From NCBI GenBank assembly GCA_015767355.1, contig JADWMH010000103.1, positions 1 to 7,465 on the forward strand: DNA of 7,465 bases, read 5' to 3'. The translations under genes were made by a program, and so were the position numbers. The stretch is from Gammaproteobacteria bacterium (lineage in GTDB: Bacteria; Pseudomonadota; Gammaproteobacteria; Chromatiales; Chromatiaceae). This document shows, piece by piece, positions 6,657 to 7,465 of this stretch. The notes under the pieces are model-generated. The model saw only the letters and a list, made by a program, of their open reading frames with translations. It was not told the DNA's origin and did no database searches. Each line of letters begins with the position of its first letter. Within the stretch, counting starts at the first letter, position 1.

Positions 6657-6766
6657 ACGTTGTTCTGACAAATGCATTCTGGACAACATTTGAAATATGG
6701 TGCAGTATCAAACCTCATAACGATAGTTGAATTTCCTGCAATTCATTCAATAACTACACTAAAAAC
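6657..6766 (+). promoter_or_regulatory. AT-rich nupC leader, probable promoter region (no box assigned)
   Basis: After the repeats, about 110 bp of non-repetitive, more AT-rich DNA precede nupC. Loose -35-like strings (CTGACA at 6665, TTGAAA at 6690, TTGAAT at 6727) are present, but none has a convincing TATAAT-like partner at 16-18 bp. A nupC promoter here is inferred from position and base composition only. Confidence 0.3.
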
Positions 6767-6770
6767 GGAG
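6767..6770 (+). promoter_or_regulatory. Ribosome binding site for nupC
   Basis: GGAG, followed by AG, lies 7 nt before ATG 6778. It supports the chosen start, which also aligns with the NupC family N-terminus. Confidence 0.75.
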
Positions 6771-6777
6771 AGTAACA

Positions 6778-7465
6778 ATGCAAATTGTCATGGGACTTGT
6801 CGGGATTGCAGTACTCATCCTGATCGCTATCATATTCTCAAGCAACCGCAAAGCGATCAATCTGCGAACCGTCGGCGGGGCTTTCGCTCTTCAGGCGGCA
6901 ATTGCTGCTTTCGTTATTCTTACCTCTTCCGGCGCGGGTATTCTACAAACTATCTCCAATGGCGTTCAGGCGGTGATCGACAGCGCCAATGCAGGCATCG
7001 CCTTTCTGTTTGGCGGCCTCGTCAGTGACAAAATGTTTGAGGTATTTGGCGGTGGTGGTTTTGTGTTTGCCTTCAAGGTGCTGCCCATCATCATCTTTTT
7101 TGCATCCCTGATGGCGGCGCTCTACTACATGGGCATCATGCAGTTGGTCATCAAAATTTTTGGCGGAGCCCTGCAGAAGATGCTCGGAACCAGCCGCACC
7201 GAGTCGATGTCCGCCGCGGCCAACGTCTTTGTCGGTCAGACAGAGGCACCGCTCGTCGTCAAGCCCTACATCAGAAAAATGACACAGTCGGAGCTGTTTG
7301 CTGTCATGTCCGGCGGCCTGGCGTCCGTGGCGGGGGCGGTGCTGGCAGGTTATGCTTCGCTGGGTATCGATCTCAACTACCTGGTGGCTGCATCCTTTAT
7401 GGCTGCTCCCGGCGGCCTGTTGATGGCGAAGTTGCTGGTGCCGGAGACGGATACTCCCCATGACC
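6778..7465 (+). CDS. nupC: NupC-family concentrative nucleoside transporter, N-terminal part (cut by window end)
   Basis: An open frame starts at ATG 6778 and runs to the window edge without a stop, giving 229 complete codons of a protein expected to be about 400 residues. It begins MQIVMGLVGIAVLILIAII and contains the CNT-family core: GIAFLFGGLVSD, KVLPIIIFFASLMAALYYMG, IKIFGGALQKMLGTSRTESM, FVGQTEAPLVVKPYI and SFMAAPGGLLMAKLL. The G153-Q154-T155-E156 group lies at the same numbers as the nucleobase-binding loop of the Vibrio cholerae CNT structure, which supports the chosen start. The protein imports nucleosides across the inner membrane with sodium or protons. The downstream binding motifs are outside the window. 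The gene is separated from dabB by 238 bp that hold two repeat arrays, has its own ribosome binding site, and is probably a separate transcription unit with no functional link to DIC uptake. Exact substrate and coupling ion cannot be told from this part. Confidence 0.93.
   Translation, partial: MQIVMGLVGIAVLILIAIIFSSNRKAINLRTVGGAFALQAAIAAFVILTSSGAGILQTISNGVQAVIDSANAGIAFLFGGLVSDKMFEVFGGGGFVFAFKVLPIIIFFASLMAALYYMGIMQLVIKIFGGALQKMLGTSRTESMSAAANVFVGQTEAPLVVKPYIRKMTQSELFAVMSGGLASVAGAVLAGYASLGIDLNYLVAASFMAAPGGLLMAKLLVPETDTPHD

Noticed and set aside
6540..6660. Factor-independent terminator after dabB
   Set aside because: The 10-bp inverted arms are more than 90 nt apart and no T-run follows; no compact GC stem with a T tract was found.
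6536..6730. 64-codon open frame starting with TTG just after dabB
   Set aside because: It reads straight through both heptamer arrays, giving a low-complexity peptide; it has no ribosome binding site or family resemblance.
6672..7028. 118-codon + strand frame overlapping the start of nupC
   Set aside because: It is out of frame with the clear NupC family sequence from 6778 and has no recognisable protein features.

Overview
The window carries a three-gene cluster for energy-coupled dissolved inorganic carbon (DIC) uptake, followed by the start of an unrelated nucleoside transporter gene. All genes are on the + strand. In order they are: a NuoM-like proton-channel membrane subunit (94-1551); a 1088-residue DUF2309/UPF0753 protein recognised as DabA (1751-5017); a NuoL/ND5-like membrane subunit recognised as DabB (5010-6539, overlapping dabA by 8 bp); and a NupC/CNT-family concentrative nucleoside transporter cut off by the window end (6778-7465).

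DAB systems are typical of autotrophs, classically chemolithoautotrophic sulfur-oxidising Gammaproteobacteria, though they also occur more widely. The gene types, moderate-to-high GC content and NupC sequence suggest a proteobacterial chemolithoautotroph. Nothing here fixes the genus. No carboxysome, RuBisCO or regulator gene is in view.

How the genes work together: DabA carries a beta-carbonic-anhydrase-like zinc site (Cys561, Asp563, His752, Cys767) and is thought to hydrate CO2 in one direction in the cytoplasm. DabB anchors it and couples this to the cation/proton gradient, so bicarbonate accumulates. Here a second antiporter-type subunit lies upstream. It keeps a full set of NuoM channel residues. 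DabB appears to keep only the first half of the antiporter fold plus a NuoL-like C-terminal tail. This suggests, as inference, that the two membrane proteins may be used together.

The non-coding DNA is unusual. All three spacers (1-93, 1552-1750, 6540-6777) contain short tandem heptamer or octamer repeats: ACTGNNN x4, CGCAAAGA x3, TAAAACC x3, CAGTCTT x4 and GCCAACT x5. Two arrays lie directly before the NuoM-like and dabA starts, where no Shine-Dalgarno sequence is visible. The CGCAAAGA array is one arm of a long imperfect hairpin. The two arrays after dabB end in a perfect 10-bp inverted repeat. By contrast dabB and nupC have recognisable ribosome binding sites. No tRNA, rRNA, CRISPR array, insertion sequence or classical stem-plus-T-run terminator was seen.
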